Assembly: GCA_017871115.1 (NCBI GenBank)
Contig: JAFCIZ010000007.1
Location: 434,001 to 498,000 of the forward strand
DNA: 64,000 nt
DNA from: Cunninghamella blakesleeana
Taxonomy: Eukaryota; Mucoromycota; Mucoromycetes; Mucorales; Cunninghamellaceae
Reading direction: 5' to 3'
The notes beneath the pieces are model-generated. The model was not told the DNA's origin, made no database searches, and saw nothing but the letters and a program-made list of their open reading frames with translations. The translations under genes were made by a program, and so were the position numbers. Position 1 is the first letter of the stretch. Every line of letters begins with the position of its first letter. Below are positions 24,534 through 38,263 of this stretch, piece after piece.

Positions 24534-27346
24534 TTATTGAGTTGAACCTGATCGATCAATACATAAACTACTGACGGCATTTTCGATTAATCTTACATCA
24601 CCATCTTCCATACCACGAATTAATCTTCGTTTATTTGCTTTGGTGGTCATATGGGAAGATATTTGTAAACCAAAGGATGCTGCTGATGCGGACAAGTTTT
24701 TAGGTGAAGTAATGGTTGAATGTACTGGCATTTCTAAAAGTGATCTTAATACTTCACATCTATCTTTTAAGGTATCGGATGATTTAAATGATTTGCGTAA
24801 TGCTGGTAAAACTTCTTTAAGGTTAGATTCATTGAATTGTTGGACGTATGGATTGACGGAATAGGATGAAATGGTGGATATTTTATTAGTACGTCCAATA
24901 ATATTAATAATGACATCAATTGCTTTAGTACAAGTGGTTAATGGCATATCTATATGATTTAATAATGCTATAAGAGATGATGGTATTTCTTGATGGGCTC
25001 CTAATAGTGCGCTATATAATAAAAATAGGGTATTAGAATGATAGATATAAAATGATTGGCTTTTGTTTTGTTTCAAGCTTTTTAAAAAATTATAAAAATA
25101 TCCATATTTACCAAATGGCTTCATCAGACCCCAAGTTGGTTAAATTACATAATATCCATAATGATTCAGTAGTAATTTTCCATTCTTCAGATAAATTATA
25201 ATATGCATTTGAGACAGTGGGATACCATGTACGATTGTCTTCATTATAATTATGCCCAGGGACGCAAATATGTGCTAAAACTGAGTTCATGATTTCGGGT
25301 GCATTAAAAAGAGATTGTAGTAACTCTGCATCACTAGCTGCAATGTTGGCCAATATAAGGAAAGAATCTCGTCGTATAGATACTGGAACTTCGGGTAAAG
25401 TAAGTGACACTAGGTTGTTAAGTAATGGTGTGCCAAGTAATACAGCCGTATGCTCATTAAGACCAGAAGTAATATTGATAATTGATCTCAATACTGGAAC
25501 AATGATTGACATATTTTCTTCTCTAATATTTGTAATACAAAATAAATAAATAAAAAAGTATTATTAATAATATTAATATTAGTAAAATTAATAATATATA
25601 TCTATCTATATATATATATTTGTAATTTATATTAATATAAATGATATAGTGATATAGTCCTTACTTTAATAGTTGTGTTAATCTTATACATAATTCATAT
25701 GGCATATTGACCGTGCTATAGAATGGTGTGACTTCATGCATATTATATAAAATTCGTGATAATCCCCAACTAATAATAGAAGTAATAAAAATTAAAAATA
25801 AAATAAATAAATGGTATTTAATTTTCTTTTTATGTATATATATATGTATATGTATATACATATTTTGGTAATTTTCATTTTATGATTCTTACCAAGAATC
25901 AATCCAGATATCTTTATGATCAAATGTAATACATCGAGTTAAAGTTTTGAAAGCAGGAATATACTATAATATAAGAGACAAAAAAAAATACATTAGAAAA
26001 ATCCTTCATCATCATCATCATAATTTTAATTAATAAATTATCTTTACCATTCGCCAGTAATCAGCGGTACGAAAACCACCACGACACATATTGGAAAGAG
26101 CCCAAGTCAAAGCTTTAATGTCAGTACATACGTCATAATCTCGTATTATTACTTTACCAGTATGATAGGATCGTTCTATAGCAGTATCTAATATATCATT
26201 ACAAGCTTCTTCTAATACTTTTGCTACAGTAGAAATAGCATCTTCCCGCATTAATAATTCTCTAAGATTGGATGATTCACCTGCGAAATTGGATAATGCC
26301 CATGCTGCCTAAATATATATCCCATTAAAAAAACTTACAAGTCATCCATAATTTTCTTCGTTTCTATTCCCTATTTCCTTTTTTACCTGTGCTTTTGATG
26401 TGAGAGTGCTAATCTTCGATGTCATACATTCTAAAAGAGCAGGTATGAAGTCCGCTTCTACCAGTGCAAGTGTGTGTTCCGTTGTACCAGCCTATCAGAT
26501 TATATAATAAACATGTTTTTACTATTGGTACTGTTTCATAAAAAAATTAAAAAGGAAAGGGAAAAGGAAAGAAATCTTACAGCAATATTGGTTACGATCC
26601 AAGCACATTCAAACTAAAACGAAAAGAAATAAAAGAAGAAAAATGAAAAGCAAAATATTATATATTAGTAACTAGAAATTAAAACATATATAATAATTTG
26701 TATTATCGCACTATTTTTTTTTTTTTTTTTGAATACCTGTAGTTCCGTTTCTTCATGATAACATAATAGTTTTTTTAATTGAGGCAAAATATTTAATTCT
26801 AGCAAGTCGTCCACGTTATTTGTTTCAGTACCTAAATAATAAATTAGAATAATTAAAAAGTATTATTAATATTGGATTATAGTGGTAGATCTTATACGCG
26901 TGGATTAAAACTTTAATATACACGAGACACGACGTACACGTATATGATATATATATATATGTATATGTATATTCTTCGTTCTATTTTTATATTTTTTTAA
27001 ATAGTTACCTTGAGTTAAATATCTCCGTAATGACTGTACACCGTAAAAACATTTCTTTGGATCTTCTGAATAAAGATGATATTTAAGAGTGGGAAACTGG
27101 AGTAAAATAAATATATAAATAAAAAATTATAAAAGTAATAAAATAATTAAGTGTTTGATATTTCATTTTCTTTGTTTTATTTATTAATATCAATATTATT
27201 ATTTTTATTGATTCATATTATATAGTCTTCCTTACTGCACTTTTATCCAGTTCTTCACCAGGGTTTGTATTGAATATGGATACGTTGGATAATTTACGAT
27301 TGATTTCTGCTAATAAATTATCTGGTTCGAATTCGTCCAATGTCAT
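24534..27346 (-). CDS. Importin-alpha-like armadillo-repeat protein without a classical IBB region
   Basis: Ten coding exons give about 585 residues of armadillo repeats. Importin alpha recognises nuclear localisation signals using Trp/Asn ladders on ARM repeats. Here the repeats are clear: FECAWIVTNIA then AGTTEHTLALVEADFIPALL, KAQAAWALSNFAGESSNLRE, ALTWALSNMCRGG, CWGLSRILYNMHE and TESLWILCNLTNLG, containing the WxxxN-type pairs. The N-terminus (MTLDEFEPDNLLAEINRKLS) lacks the Arg/Lys-rich importin-beta-binding segment. A leader intron precedes the ATG at 27346 (acceptor at 27361-27362), so a basic exon further upstream cannot be fully excluded, but none was seen. Spacing between ARM repeats is wider in places (ACNDILDTAIERSYHTGKVI insertion). 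The C-terminus is NKRRLIRGMEDGDVRLIENA followed by a short tail. The gene may be a divergent, specialised importin alpha or another ARM protein. Confidence 0.75.
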
Positions 27347-27695
27347 ATTATAATTATTGCCTAATAAAATAAAATAAAAAGGATAGATAAAATAAAAGTA
27401 AGTTCCAAGTTAAACTATATATAAATATATATGTTGACTTATTTCAAATATTATTGTTAATTGTTATTATTATTATTATTAATATTTTACACTATCTTGA
27501 TATTTTTTTACATACAAGTCGAATTTTTTATTTTTTTTTAAGTTTAAGTGAAAGAAAAAGGAAAAAAATTATATCCCCCTTTTTTTTAAATATATTTTAA
27601 AAGCATTATTATGATAGCGGAGTTGACATAGCCGATCAAAAATATTTTATATTAAAAAAATTGTATTATTTATTACTAAACTAAATCTAACTATT
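27347..27695. other. Spacer between RAD26 3' end and importin-like 5' end
   Basis: Contains the leader intron of the importin-like gene (acceptor 27361-27362, likely donor near 27510) and the RAD26 3' UTR. No coding exon was seen. Confidence 0.5.
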
Positions 27696-30600
27696 TTATA
27701 TATATTCTGGTTTCAATGCCCATACACCTTTTCCTTCTTCTGATTTTTCAAATTTAGCAATAGCTTGAATCATTTTACGGAAGATAACAATGTCTTCTTG
27801 CTTAATATCTACTTGTAAGCTGTTCATAATATCTTTACTTTGAGCTTTACCACCGTTATTAGCAATATAGTCCCGAATTTTTTCTATCCATTTCTCTTTT
27901 TCATCTTCAAATTTAACTATGAATATAAATAAAATAAAATAAATAAGAAGACAAATGAATTATATATATATATATATATATTATATATATTATATAATTA
28001 CTTGATGAAGTCGAGGGTACATAGCCATTATTTTTTTCCATTTCTTTTCTTTGTCTCATTTGTGCTAAAAGTACATTGGATCCTAATGGACCAGAACCTT
28101 TTAATCCAGCTACTAGACCTTTGCCAAAAGTGTTTTTATTTATAGATTGTGATGTTTGTTCAGAATTTGTTATTACCATTGGCGTTTTCAATTTTTGCCC
28201 AAAGCGGGGTGATGATGGTAAAGACATTGATTGTCTTGGTAAACCTGCAATACCTATAATATATTGATATATATATATATATATATATATAATATGAATT
28301 TAATTGTTTATATATTTCATTTTCATTTTCATTTTTAACTAACCTGATCGACCAGTCCATGTTGGGGTGCCAATATCATTTAATCTAGTTCTTTTCCTGG
28401 ATTCTTTTAATGCAGCAGCAGCTTTTTCAGCTATCATAGTTGCTATATATATAAGATAATATGGGTTAATAAAAAAATATTTCTATTTATTTATAATATA
28501 TCTGTATATATATTTCTTTTTTATTTTTATAATATACCTTCACGCTCAACAAAAAATGTGTCCTTAGTACTAGCTTCCATAATATGATCATGTTTGAGTG
28601 CACTCTGTATTCCAGTCATTTCAAATAAACTTGATAATATATTATCGTCGCCTGGTTTTTCTTTTGTTTCATCTTCTTCGCTTTTTTTATTATTACTGTA
28701 CAAGTAGAAGAGCAAAAAATTGAATTTTTTTAGTAATGGAATTGTTTACAACCATGTGGGTATATATATATATGTCAGTACTTACAAAGATTCTATATTA
28801 TTGACACCTTCTAATTCTTGAATTTTTTGTTGATCTTCATCCCGTTTTCTTTTCTTTTTAGACTTCAACTTAATCTCTGATCCTTCAAATATTTTACCAG
28901 TTTCAGTTATATTAGAATCTTCTGTGGTTAATGTAAATAACGACTTCAAGTTACTTGCATCAAAAAATCGTCGTTGTTTGGGATCCTTTAATATTTTGTT
29001 TGTTAAAAATTGTTTATAAATTTGTCTATGGTATATTTTTTCTTCTATGGTTCCACTTGTCATTAATCGATATATACTAACATCTTTCTTTTGCCCCAAT
29101 CGCCATGCACGTTCTCTTGCTTGTATATCAGTAGAGGGATTCTATAAAAAAATATATTATAAAAATGATTAAAATGAATGCATTATGAGTATACTTATAT
29201 CTATATGTTAGGAGTCGATGATTATAATTATTATTATTTTGTTTTATTCATTTTATAATATTAAATATATATATATATATATATATATACTTACCCAGTC
29301 AGGATCAAAAAGAATGACACGATCTGCACCTGTCAAGTTTAATCCCAATCCACCCACTTTTGTCGTTAATAAAAAGACATCAATATCAGTGTTGGTGTTG
29401 AATTCGTGAACTAAAATCATACGATGATGTACAGGTGTAGTACCATCTAAACGCTTATAATTGTATCCTGATTGTTGGATCATTCTTTCTAAAATATCCA
29501 GCATTTGCCTTGTTTGGCAGAATAATAATACACGGTGCTTTTTTTGCCATAATTTTAATAAAGCACGGACTACAACCATTTTACCACTTTTTTCAGGATC
29601 GCCAAACATTATATTCTAATTTATAAAATGAATAAATAATGGAAGCATACGAATAAATACCCCAATATATTATAATAAAATAAAATTTTCTATTAATATT
29701 TCATGTTCCTAAAACGTACTTTTTTTGATGTTGCCAAATCCACAAGATCAGGGTGATTACAAATTTTACGAACTATATCAATACCAAATAAAACTTGTCT
29801 ACGCCGTTCAAGAATAGAATCCATATCTTTTGAATTTATAAATTGTAAATAGGCTTGTCTTTGTGAAGGTGTTAATTTACAAAAGAGTACTTGTTCACTT
29901 TTTTTAGGCAAATCAGCAGCTACATCCACTTTCATTCTTCGTAATAAATATGGGTTGATGAGATCACGCAACATACATGCACATTTGTAAGCTGTTTGAA
30001 CTTGAACATTTGATGCATTAGCATATCCACCAATATTAATAGGAATTGAAAATTGTGATTGGAATACAGGTAATGTCTAATTATATATATGTGTGTAATA
30101 TGTGTGTATGTTTTTTTTAAAAAATAAAATAAAAAATAGTATGAAATGTTAAAACTGAAATATATATATTATTTTATTAATATTATTATTACTACTAATT
30201 TCAACTTACACCTAGTCTACCAGGAAATATAAAATCAAAGAGTGACCATAATTCTTTAAGGTTATTTTGAATAGGTGTTCCTGAAAGAATAATACGATGT
30301 GGAGTTTTGAACTGTTTACATACTAATGTTGTTTCAGAATCAGGATTACGAATTTTATGGCCTTCGTCCAAGATGATGTAACCCCATTTATGTTTAAGTA
30401 AAATCTCACGATATGATTGTAATCCACTATACGTTGTAATTAAAATTCCACCTATAAAATATAATCAAGATCATGATTAATTACTATATTTACTTTGCTT
30501 ATATTGGTTTTTTTAAGGTCTACCTTTTTTAATAAATCGATCTACTATAGCAGCCGCTTTTTTTCCGGATTTTGTAAATAATAAACTAGACTTTCCACGA

Positions 30601-33095
30601 GATTTTTTCTTTCGAGCAGCTTTTCCACGTCTATCGGGTTCATATTCATCCCTTTCTTCCGTACTATCATATAATTCCATGTCATCCATATTAAATTCAG
30701 AGTTATTTACATCAGCAGATCGAATGCCGCTTCCACTAGAGTGTAATATAGCAACACGTAATGGTGGCCACCATTTATGAAATTCTTCTACCCATTGTTT
30801 TAATACAGTAGCAGGACAAACAACAATAGATGGTACACCAGGTCCAAGTATTTTTGAATAATATAAGGACGATAAAAATGATATTATTTGGATTGTTTTG
30901 CCTAGACCCTTAAAAAATGAATGAATGTAATATATATATATATATATATATAATTATTAATGATGATCTTTCTTCAAGCTTCTATGCATGTTATTATACA
31001 CTTTTTTTTTTTTAAAAAAAAAAAATATGTATGTTACCATTTCATCACCAATGATACCGCCTACTTTTTGATTATGTAGTTCATATAGCCATTGTACGCC
31101 TGAAAAATATATTTGTATTTAATAAGCTTTATGTCCACATTATTTTAAACTTAATAGCGTCTAAATAAAAATATCAACTTACACGTTTTTTGATAGTCAA
31201 ATAAATCTTGCCATATTTCACCGGGTACACGCATATTGTCAATATGATGATCTTGATAAATTGGATGTGGCTCATATATTTCATTATCCATGTCAGTATG
31301 ATCTATTTGTAAGTCTTCATTTAATTCATCCAAATTAACGTTTTCCTATTATATTACATATAACATAGATACAAAATAAAAATAAGATAAAATGAAAAAG
31401 ATTAATATTACTTTTTTTTATATATATAATAGAGCATGCATGTTATTTCTCTATTATTGTTACCAGTTTTTGTTGATCTTGTAATAATCTTCTATTATAT
31501 ATCCAGTCTTTTAACCGATTCTAAAAAATTAAATTAAAATGGAAAATATAATTCAATATATTTCATTCTTTTTCAGTTTGTATTTATTTATATAAATTAC
31601 CTCATAATTAGATTCATTGCCATCATCTTCAAATGTTTGTTCAATTTCTTTTCTTTTTTTGGGTTTAATGTCATCATAATCTTCATCATCGTCTTCCAAT
31701 TCCATTTCTTCTTCTTCATTATATACATCAATTTCATCATTATCTTTTTCGTTGATTTTATTTTTTAATTTAGTATTTCTTCCAATTTGATCATCGCTAT
31801 CACTAGATGGCTGGTAATCGTCTTCATCCATGTCATCATCCAACTTTTGATGTAATGCTTTCCAACTTGATTCAATATCTTTTTCATCTTCATGTTGTAT
31901 TTGTACAGTGTTGATGGTAGTATTTGAACGTTTAAAATTATCATGTAATATACTATTTTCTCCTGTTCCCGGTATGATGATATTTGCTATATATATTGTA
32001 GTTAGTATTATAATTCAGATATGTATATATGATCAAATTAAAAATAATTATTAGTTTTAACTTACAATTATCATCACTTTCTGTTGATGTATCTGGCATA
32101 TTTGCAAAGGGTGTAATTTTACCGGTTCTAATTAAATACTCTTTTTGCGATTCATTTTTTTGTCGTTTATTCATGTCGATACTACCTATATTTAGTGATA
32201 TGAAATAAAGCGGAGTAAATTAATATAAAAAATTATAGTGTTAGATTATTTTATTATTATTATTGCTATTGATTTATATTTTGTATTTTATATTTTTAAA
32301 AATTACTCTGAACAGTCGATTCTTCACGATCTTTTATACGCTGAATAATATCAGTTTCATCTCGCCTAGCATTTCTTAATATTGTAGCCTAGAATGAACG
32401 GTTCGCCCATTATTCCGATATCATCATGCATTTTTATCTTTTCTTTATATATATATATATATTTAGTTTATCTCTTCATTCATTCATACCTGTTCATTAA
32501 TTTTCTTATTTAGTTGTTCTTTTTCAGTAATACTTGAACTTTTGTCTTTTAATTTTGATTTGAGAGTTGTTAGTAAATTTTGCGCTTTGCTATATAATTA
32601 TAGTGGTATAGATACAGATATATAAATATAATATAAATAGATTTGTAAATATGTAAAAAATATAATAATATCATTTGATATCCAATATATTTGTTTTACT
32701 TCGCTTGTGCTCTAGCTTTATTTAAACGTTTCTGGTCTAAAGCTTCTTCGCGTTCAGTCATTGCTTTATCTGCCTAATTGTTTTTTAATAAAATAATAAC
32801 AAGAAAAATAAAACAAGAAAATAAAAGGAACCAAATACTTAGAAACGTAAGAGCTCATACATTTTATTAATTTGATAGCATTTAAAGTAGAATGTATAAT
32901 ACAACTAACCTCTGCCATAATTTTTCTTTCTAGAGTAGTTTGGTCAACTAATCCAACACCTAATTGCTCTAATTCATTCTTAATATCAGACTGTTGTTGT
33001 AAATTTAATTCATCGTTGATAGGTTGATCATAAATCGGTTCTTCCTCCGATAATGAAGAGGTGTCATCAAATAAATTATCGATTTCTTGGTTCAT
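27696..33095 (-). CDS. RAD26: Rad26/CSB (ERCC6) SWI2/SNF2 ATPase, transcription-coupled repair
   Basis: About 18 exons encode roughly 1,190 residues. Rad26/CSB binds stalled RNA polymerase II and starts transcription-coupled nucleotide excision repair. The N-terminus has the leucine-latch-like [17 protein letters not shown]. The ATPase core is complete: Walker A GDEMGLGKT (split between two exons), Walker B with DEGH (CSB-type, not DEAH), [54 protein letters not shown] and [20 protein letters not shown]. The diagnostic post-helicase stretch [20 protein letters not shown] identifies the CSB subfamily. An acidic/basic insertion sits between motifs I and II. The C-terminus ([20 protein letters not shown] to WALKPEYI) is winged-helix-like. 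The ATG at 33095 ([11 protein letters not shown]) was chosen over an in-frame ATG at 33191 that would add a Phe/Ile-rich segment. It is divergent from ELP3. Confidence 0.95.
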
Positions 33096-33323
33096 TATTA
33101 ATAAATAAATAAATAAATTTATGATAAAAGAAGCGAAAAAAAAAAAATTAGACCGCAGCGAAATTTTTATGCTTCCAATTTTTTTAGACATTATTGGATA
33201 TTTCGGCGGAATTTTAAATTGACCGAAAATTTTCTTCCAGCCACTTTTTAAGCTTTAATTTTTTTTTTTTTCCTTTTGCTTTTCTCTCCAGTTTTTTTTT
33301 ATTCTAGTTATATATTATTAAAA
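33096..33323. promoter_or_regulatory. Shared divergent promoter of RAD26 and ELP3
   Basis: 228 bases separate the two start codons. The spacer has an A run (33137-33148) and a T/C-rich stretch (33259-33300) on opposite sides, suited to two back-to-back core promoters. No known operator was recognised. Confidence 0.6.
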
Positions 33324-33845
33324 ATGTCAACCAAAAATAAGAAAGGTACAATAGGACAAATCTCTATTCAAATATGAAACTATTTAATACAATATTAATC
33401 TAATACATTTATTTTATATTTTTAATACATATTTTATGTATCATTTTAAAATATTAATGATTTGAATAGGTCCCAGTCAGGTATGATTATTAAAAATATA
33501 GAAATTTGGAAAATAAATATTATGATTGAAAAGAAAAGCAATCATAACAGAGTATAGATTATTCATTGTGTTCAACTTTTTTTATTTTTTATTTTTTTAT
33601 TTATTCAAACTAGGCTGAACTTATGGTCAAGACCTGTGCTGAAATTATTAATGAATTAGTACTTGCTGCAGAACAAGGAAGAGATGTCAATTTAAATGGT
33701 TTAAAAAATAAAGTATCACGCAAAAATAAGTTACCAAATCAACCAAAACTTGTCGATATTATTGCTGCTATTCCAGAACAGCATAAGGCTGCTTTGCTTC
33801 CAAAGTTGAAAGCCAAACCCGTTCGTACAGCCTCTGGTGTAAGTA

Positions 33846-33884
<39 letters not shown>

Positions 33885-35842
33885 TATGAAAATTAATTTT
33901 TATGATTTTTTATTCTTATTTGCTATTTTTATCATAGATTGCTGTTGTCGCAGTTATGTGTAAACCCCATCGTTGTCCTCATATTGCAATGACTGGAAAT
34001 ATTTGTGTGTAAGTTATTTTTATTTCTTTAAACAATAACCATAGTAATGTAGAAAGAGTGTTGGGAAAAAAAGAGCAGGGATATGAAAATATAGCTATTG
34101 GATCTATATTAATATGATTACATATATATATATTAATAATAACAATAATAATAAAATAGATATTGCCCTGGTGGTCCAGATTCTGATTTTGAATATTCAA
34201 CTCAATCATACACTGGTTATGAACCTACTTCTATGCGTGCTATTCGTGCTCGTTATGATCCTTACGAACAAGCTCGTGGACGGGTTGATCAATTACGTAG
34301 TTTAGGCCATAGTGTGGATAAAGTGGAATATATTTTGATGGGTGGTACATTTATGTCAATGCCTGAAGACTATCGTAATTGGTTCATATCTAATTTACAT
34401 GATGCATTATCTGGACACTCTAGTAACGATTTGGATGAAGCCGTCAGGTATTTATAAAAGAGTAGTAGTGATTACATAGATGCTTTTATATATAAGTATG
34501 TGGTTATTATACTTGGACTAATATAAATATATATATATGTACATGTAATTATACATTTTTATTATAAAATTAAATATAGATATTCTCAACAAAGTCAAAC
34601 AAAATGTATTGGGATTACTATTGAAACTAGACCTGATTATTGTTTAAAACCTCATTTAAGTCAAATGTTGAGATATGGATGTACTCGTTTAGAAATTGGT
34701 GTACAAAGTGTATATGAAGACGTTGCTCGTGATACTAATAGGTAAATTATATTAAAAGATAATATATACTATAATAATAAAAAATTATAAAAATGTAATA
34801 TACTAATTTACATAAATAATATCAATTACATGGTTATTTATTTATTATTTATTTAAAATAGAGGACATACCGTGAAGGCAGTAACAGAATCATTTCATTT
34901 AGCAAAGGATGCTGGTTTTAAAGTAGTAGCTCATATGATGCCTGATTTACCAAACGTTGGAATGGAGCGTGATATGGAACAATTTAAAGAATATTTTGAA
35001 AACCCAGCTTATCGATCTGATGGTTTAAAGATTTATCCAACCTTAGTTATTCGTGGTACAGGTCTTTATGAATTATGGAGAACAGGAAGATATCAAAATT
35101 ATACACCCAATGCATTAGTAGATTTAGTAGCTCGTATTCTTGCTCTTGTGCCTCCATGGACTCGTGTTTACCGTGTACAACGTGATATTCCTATGCCTTT
35201 AGTCACTTCTGGAGTAGAACATGGTAATTTGCGTGAATTAGCCTTAACAAGAATGAAGGATTTAGGTACAGAATGTCGTGATGTACGTACTCGTGAAGTA
35301 GGTATTACAGAAATTCATCAAAAGATTCAACCTGATCAAGTGGAATTAATTCGAAGAGATTATGTGGCCAACGGTGGTTGGGAAACCTTTTTATCTTATG
35401 AAGATCCTCATCAAGATATTTTAGTTGGTTTGTTACGTTTAAGAAAATGTTCTCCACAAACATTCCGTCCTGAATTAACTACTGAGGGTCCAAGCTCTAT
35501 TGTTCGTGAATTACATGTTTATGGTTCAGTAGTCCCTATGCATGATCGTGATCCTACTAAATTCCAACATCAAGGTTTTGGTACTTTGTTAATGGAAGAA
35601 GCTGAAAGAATCGCTCGTGAAGAACATGGAAGTGTTAAATTGAGTGTTATTAGTGGTGTTGGTGTACGTCATTATTATGCTAAACTTGGTTATTATTTGG
35701 ATGGTAAGATGTGAAAATATTTATTATTATTATTTTAAGTATGAATATATATATATATATATTTGAGTCGTTTTATTAATCTATTCCATTTTCATTTTTT
35801 TATTTTATAATAGGTCCATATATGTCAAAAATGCTTGTATAA
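33324..35842 (+). CDS. ELP3: Elongator catalytic subunit Elp3 (radical SAM/acetyltransferase)
   Basis: Elp3 is the catalytic subunit of Elongator, which modifies wobble uridine 34 of tRNAs using a radical-SAM Fe-S cluster and a GNAT domain. The spliced protein (about 550 residues) starts [19 protein letters not shown]. The Fe-S cysteines fall at residues 99, 109 and 112 in [14 protein letters not shown], matching the family numbering. Hallmarks include [60 protein letters not shown] and, in the acetyltransferase part, [11 protein letters not shown] and [20 protein letters not shown]. The last exon (35814-35842) encodes GPYMSKMLV. Exon 2 is an 11-base microexon (33470-33480). Introns are phase-consistent throughout, and an (AT)n microsatellite lies right after the donor in the intron near 33850. 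Sequence conservation is very high, with no missing catalytic residue. Confidence 0.97.
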
Positions 35843-36014
35843 AAAATAGTATTTATTTATTTCATCCTTTTTATTATTTCGCGCATGATTTTTGTGCTAT
35901 TTTTTTTTTTTTTCATTCCCAGCTATTTTTTTTTGTACATAATAAAAAATCATTTTTTTTTCTTTTTCTTTTTCTTTTTTATATCTATTATTTGTTTAAA
36001 GATATTTATTATAA

Positions 36015-37641
36015 ATGAAAGTTAATAATGAAAATGAACCTATAAGTTCTACAATCGATTGCACCCCAAATAGCTTGAAATCTAATATAAAAAATTCTTT
36101 AACTGTAAAAATACAATAAAAACAATATAAAAGTATAAATTGAAAAAAACTATTTAATTTATATAATTTTTTTTTAAAACTTTATCTATATTATTATATT
36201 AAAAAGAATATTCAAAGCTTTAATACAATTTTAAATAGCAGCAACAGTGGAAACAATGATAGTAACAGTAATACTGATCCAAAATCAGTACATTTAGATT
36301 CCTCAAGGGTATCAAAATCTTGGAATCCATTAACGCGCACATTATTTATACGTACTCAGGGATATGATATAGATAATGGTGACAATGATAGTACAAGAAA
36401 ATCAGTAATCAGCCCACCTTTAATTAGTACACCTATACCATCAAAAAATACTATTACTGCCACTACTAGTACATATCCTGCTATAGCCAATACTATGCCT
36501 AGAGCACCTTTATCATCATTACAACCAAGTACATCCACTTTTGATACAGTAAGAGAAAATGAGGGATCCAGTCCATCTGTATCATTGAAGTTATCTGCTA
36601 AGGCTCTAAATCGCACGCCACAAAAATCTTTTGATACACCATTAAGAATGCTACCAGTGCCCGATCTTCGTAAAACAAACACTAGAACTGCTTCAGCTAC
36701 TCATTCATCTATAAAGACTATCGAAAGATCTGATAAGACAGTTAGAAACAGAACATCTATTTCACCAGTAGAGAACATAAAAGAAGACTCATTTCTATTT
36801 AAAAAAACTGAATCATCTCCCACAGCATCACTTTGTAGAGTAAAAGAAAACAAAATAAGATACTATAAAAATGATACACGCGTCTATAAATAATTATTCA
36901 GAGACAAATATAATTTTTATATTTATATTTTATCTCTCATTTTCATTAATTTATATTTACTCAATGATGATTATCTCTTTTCTTTTATTTATTTTTGCTT
37001 TGATTTTCATTTTTTAGAAAATTAATGCTGGTCGTGTACAGGATTTTAATCAAAATACACCAACTAAAGCATATTCAGCAAAAATATTTGAACCATCAAT
37101 TTTACTAAATTCTGCTAAATCTCTTTCGTTGTCGCATAATAATATCAACAGTAGTAGTAGCGTTCTTGAATCGCCAACTGAATCGATAAAAAGTAAAACT
37201 GATATAACCATTATTTCACCTTTATCAGAATCAACGCATCGAAATAAACGATTTAAAACAACAACATTATTGGATAAAAATTATGATGCTCTACATCTTA
37301 CTAATAAAAATAATAATGGCAGCAATAAAGATTATAACATGGATTCAAATTTTATTGCATCATCTATAAAAAGTTGCCTAGAATGTCAACAAAGTAAAGA
37401 AAGAAAGGTCAAAGAAATAAGCGATGATGTGGATACTATTATGACTAAATTGGATTCGTTTACATATAAATATGACGAATGCAAGCAAGAATATGTATCC
37501 TTAAAAAATACAATTGGTGAATACTTACATGAAAATCATTTAAAATTTGATTATTTATTATCACTATATCAACAACAAAAATGTGAAATTTCAGATTCAA
37601 ATCAATTATGTACGTGATCAAATAAATAGATATAATGATAC

Positions 37642-37676
<35 letters not shown>

Positions 37677-38263
37677 GAATGGGTCAGTAATTATATACAT
37701 ATTTATTTTTATATTTACATTTTAATAGATAAATCCATTTATAAACAGTTGATCAATCAAGATAGTATTCATCGTCAGACAGTAGAGAATAATTCAAATT
37801 ACGCACAAAAAATACATGAAAATATTAACTATATATCTGATCTAGTTGAATCCTTAAAAAAAACTTGTAAGTTGATTGAACATAAGCAGAGAATAAGCAA
37901 TATAAAAAAAGTACACAGCTACTAATTTATATATATTTAGGTTTTGAAAAAAATGAAATTTTTATAAAACAATGTGATGATAATCTTGATTCATTAAAAA
38001 CTCAAGTACGACACATCCTTAATGATATACAATCGGTTCAACGACATAATCGAAATGTTCTTACTACTATTCATTATGATCTTTACAATTCAAGTCATAA
38101 ATTAAAGGATCATATTAGTAATATATCCACTGGGTAAATAATAATAATATTACTATACAAGTATACGATGACCCATTCGTGCATATTTCTATTAATAATT
38201 ATTTTTTATAGCTTTGAAGAGTTAGAACAGATAGCAAACGAATTGCAAATAGTAAATAAATAA
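36015..38263 (+). CDS. Coiled-coil orphan protein ending at an in-frame TAA
   Basis: Exons 36015-36104, 36207-36839, 37018-37609, 37729-37866, 37941-38133 and 38212-38263 keep phase and give 565 residues up to TAA at 38261-38263. The N-terminal half is Ser/Thr/Pro-rich and disordered (SKSWNPLTRTLFIRTQGYDI, SAKALNRTPQKSFDTPLRML). The C-terminal half is long coiled coil: IKSCLECQQSKERKVKEISD, IMTKLDSFTYKYDECKQEYV, INYISDLVESLKKTCFEKNE, LKTQVRHILNDIQSVQRHNR. The arrangement resembles kinetochore, spindle-pole or meiotic structural proteins, but no family is recognised. The acceptor of exon 2 (AAAAAG) is weak, so the N-terminus is less certain. The stop is followed in the same frame by further well-formed exons (next entry). 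Kinetochore or cytoskeletal role is a guess only. Confidence 0.65.

Noticed and set aside
33096..33191. Upstream in-frame ATG at 33191 extending RAD26 by 32 residues
   Set aside because: The extra part is Phe/Ile-rich homopolymer translation lying in the shared promoter; [11 protein letters not shown] at 33095 fits the family's acidic start.
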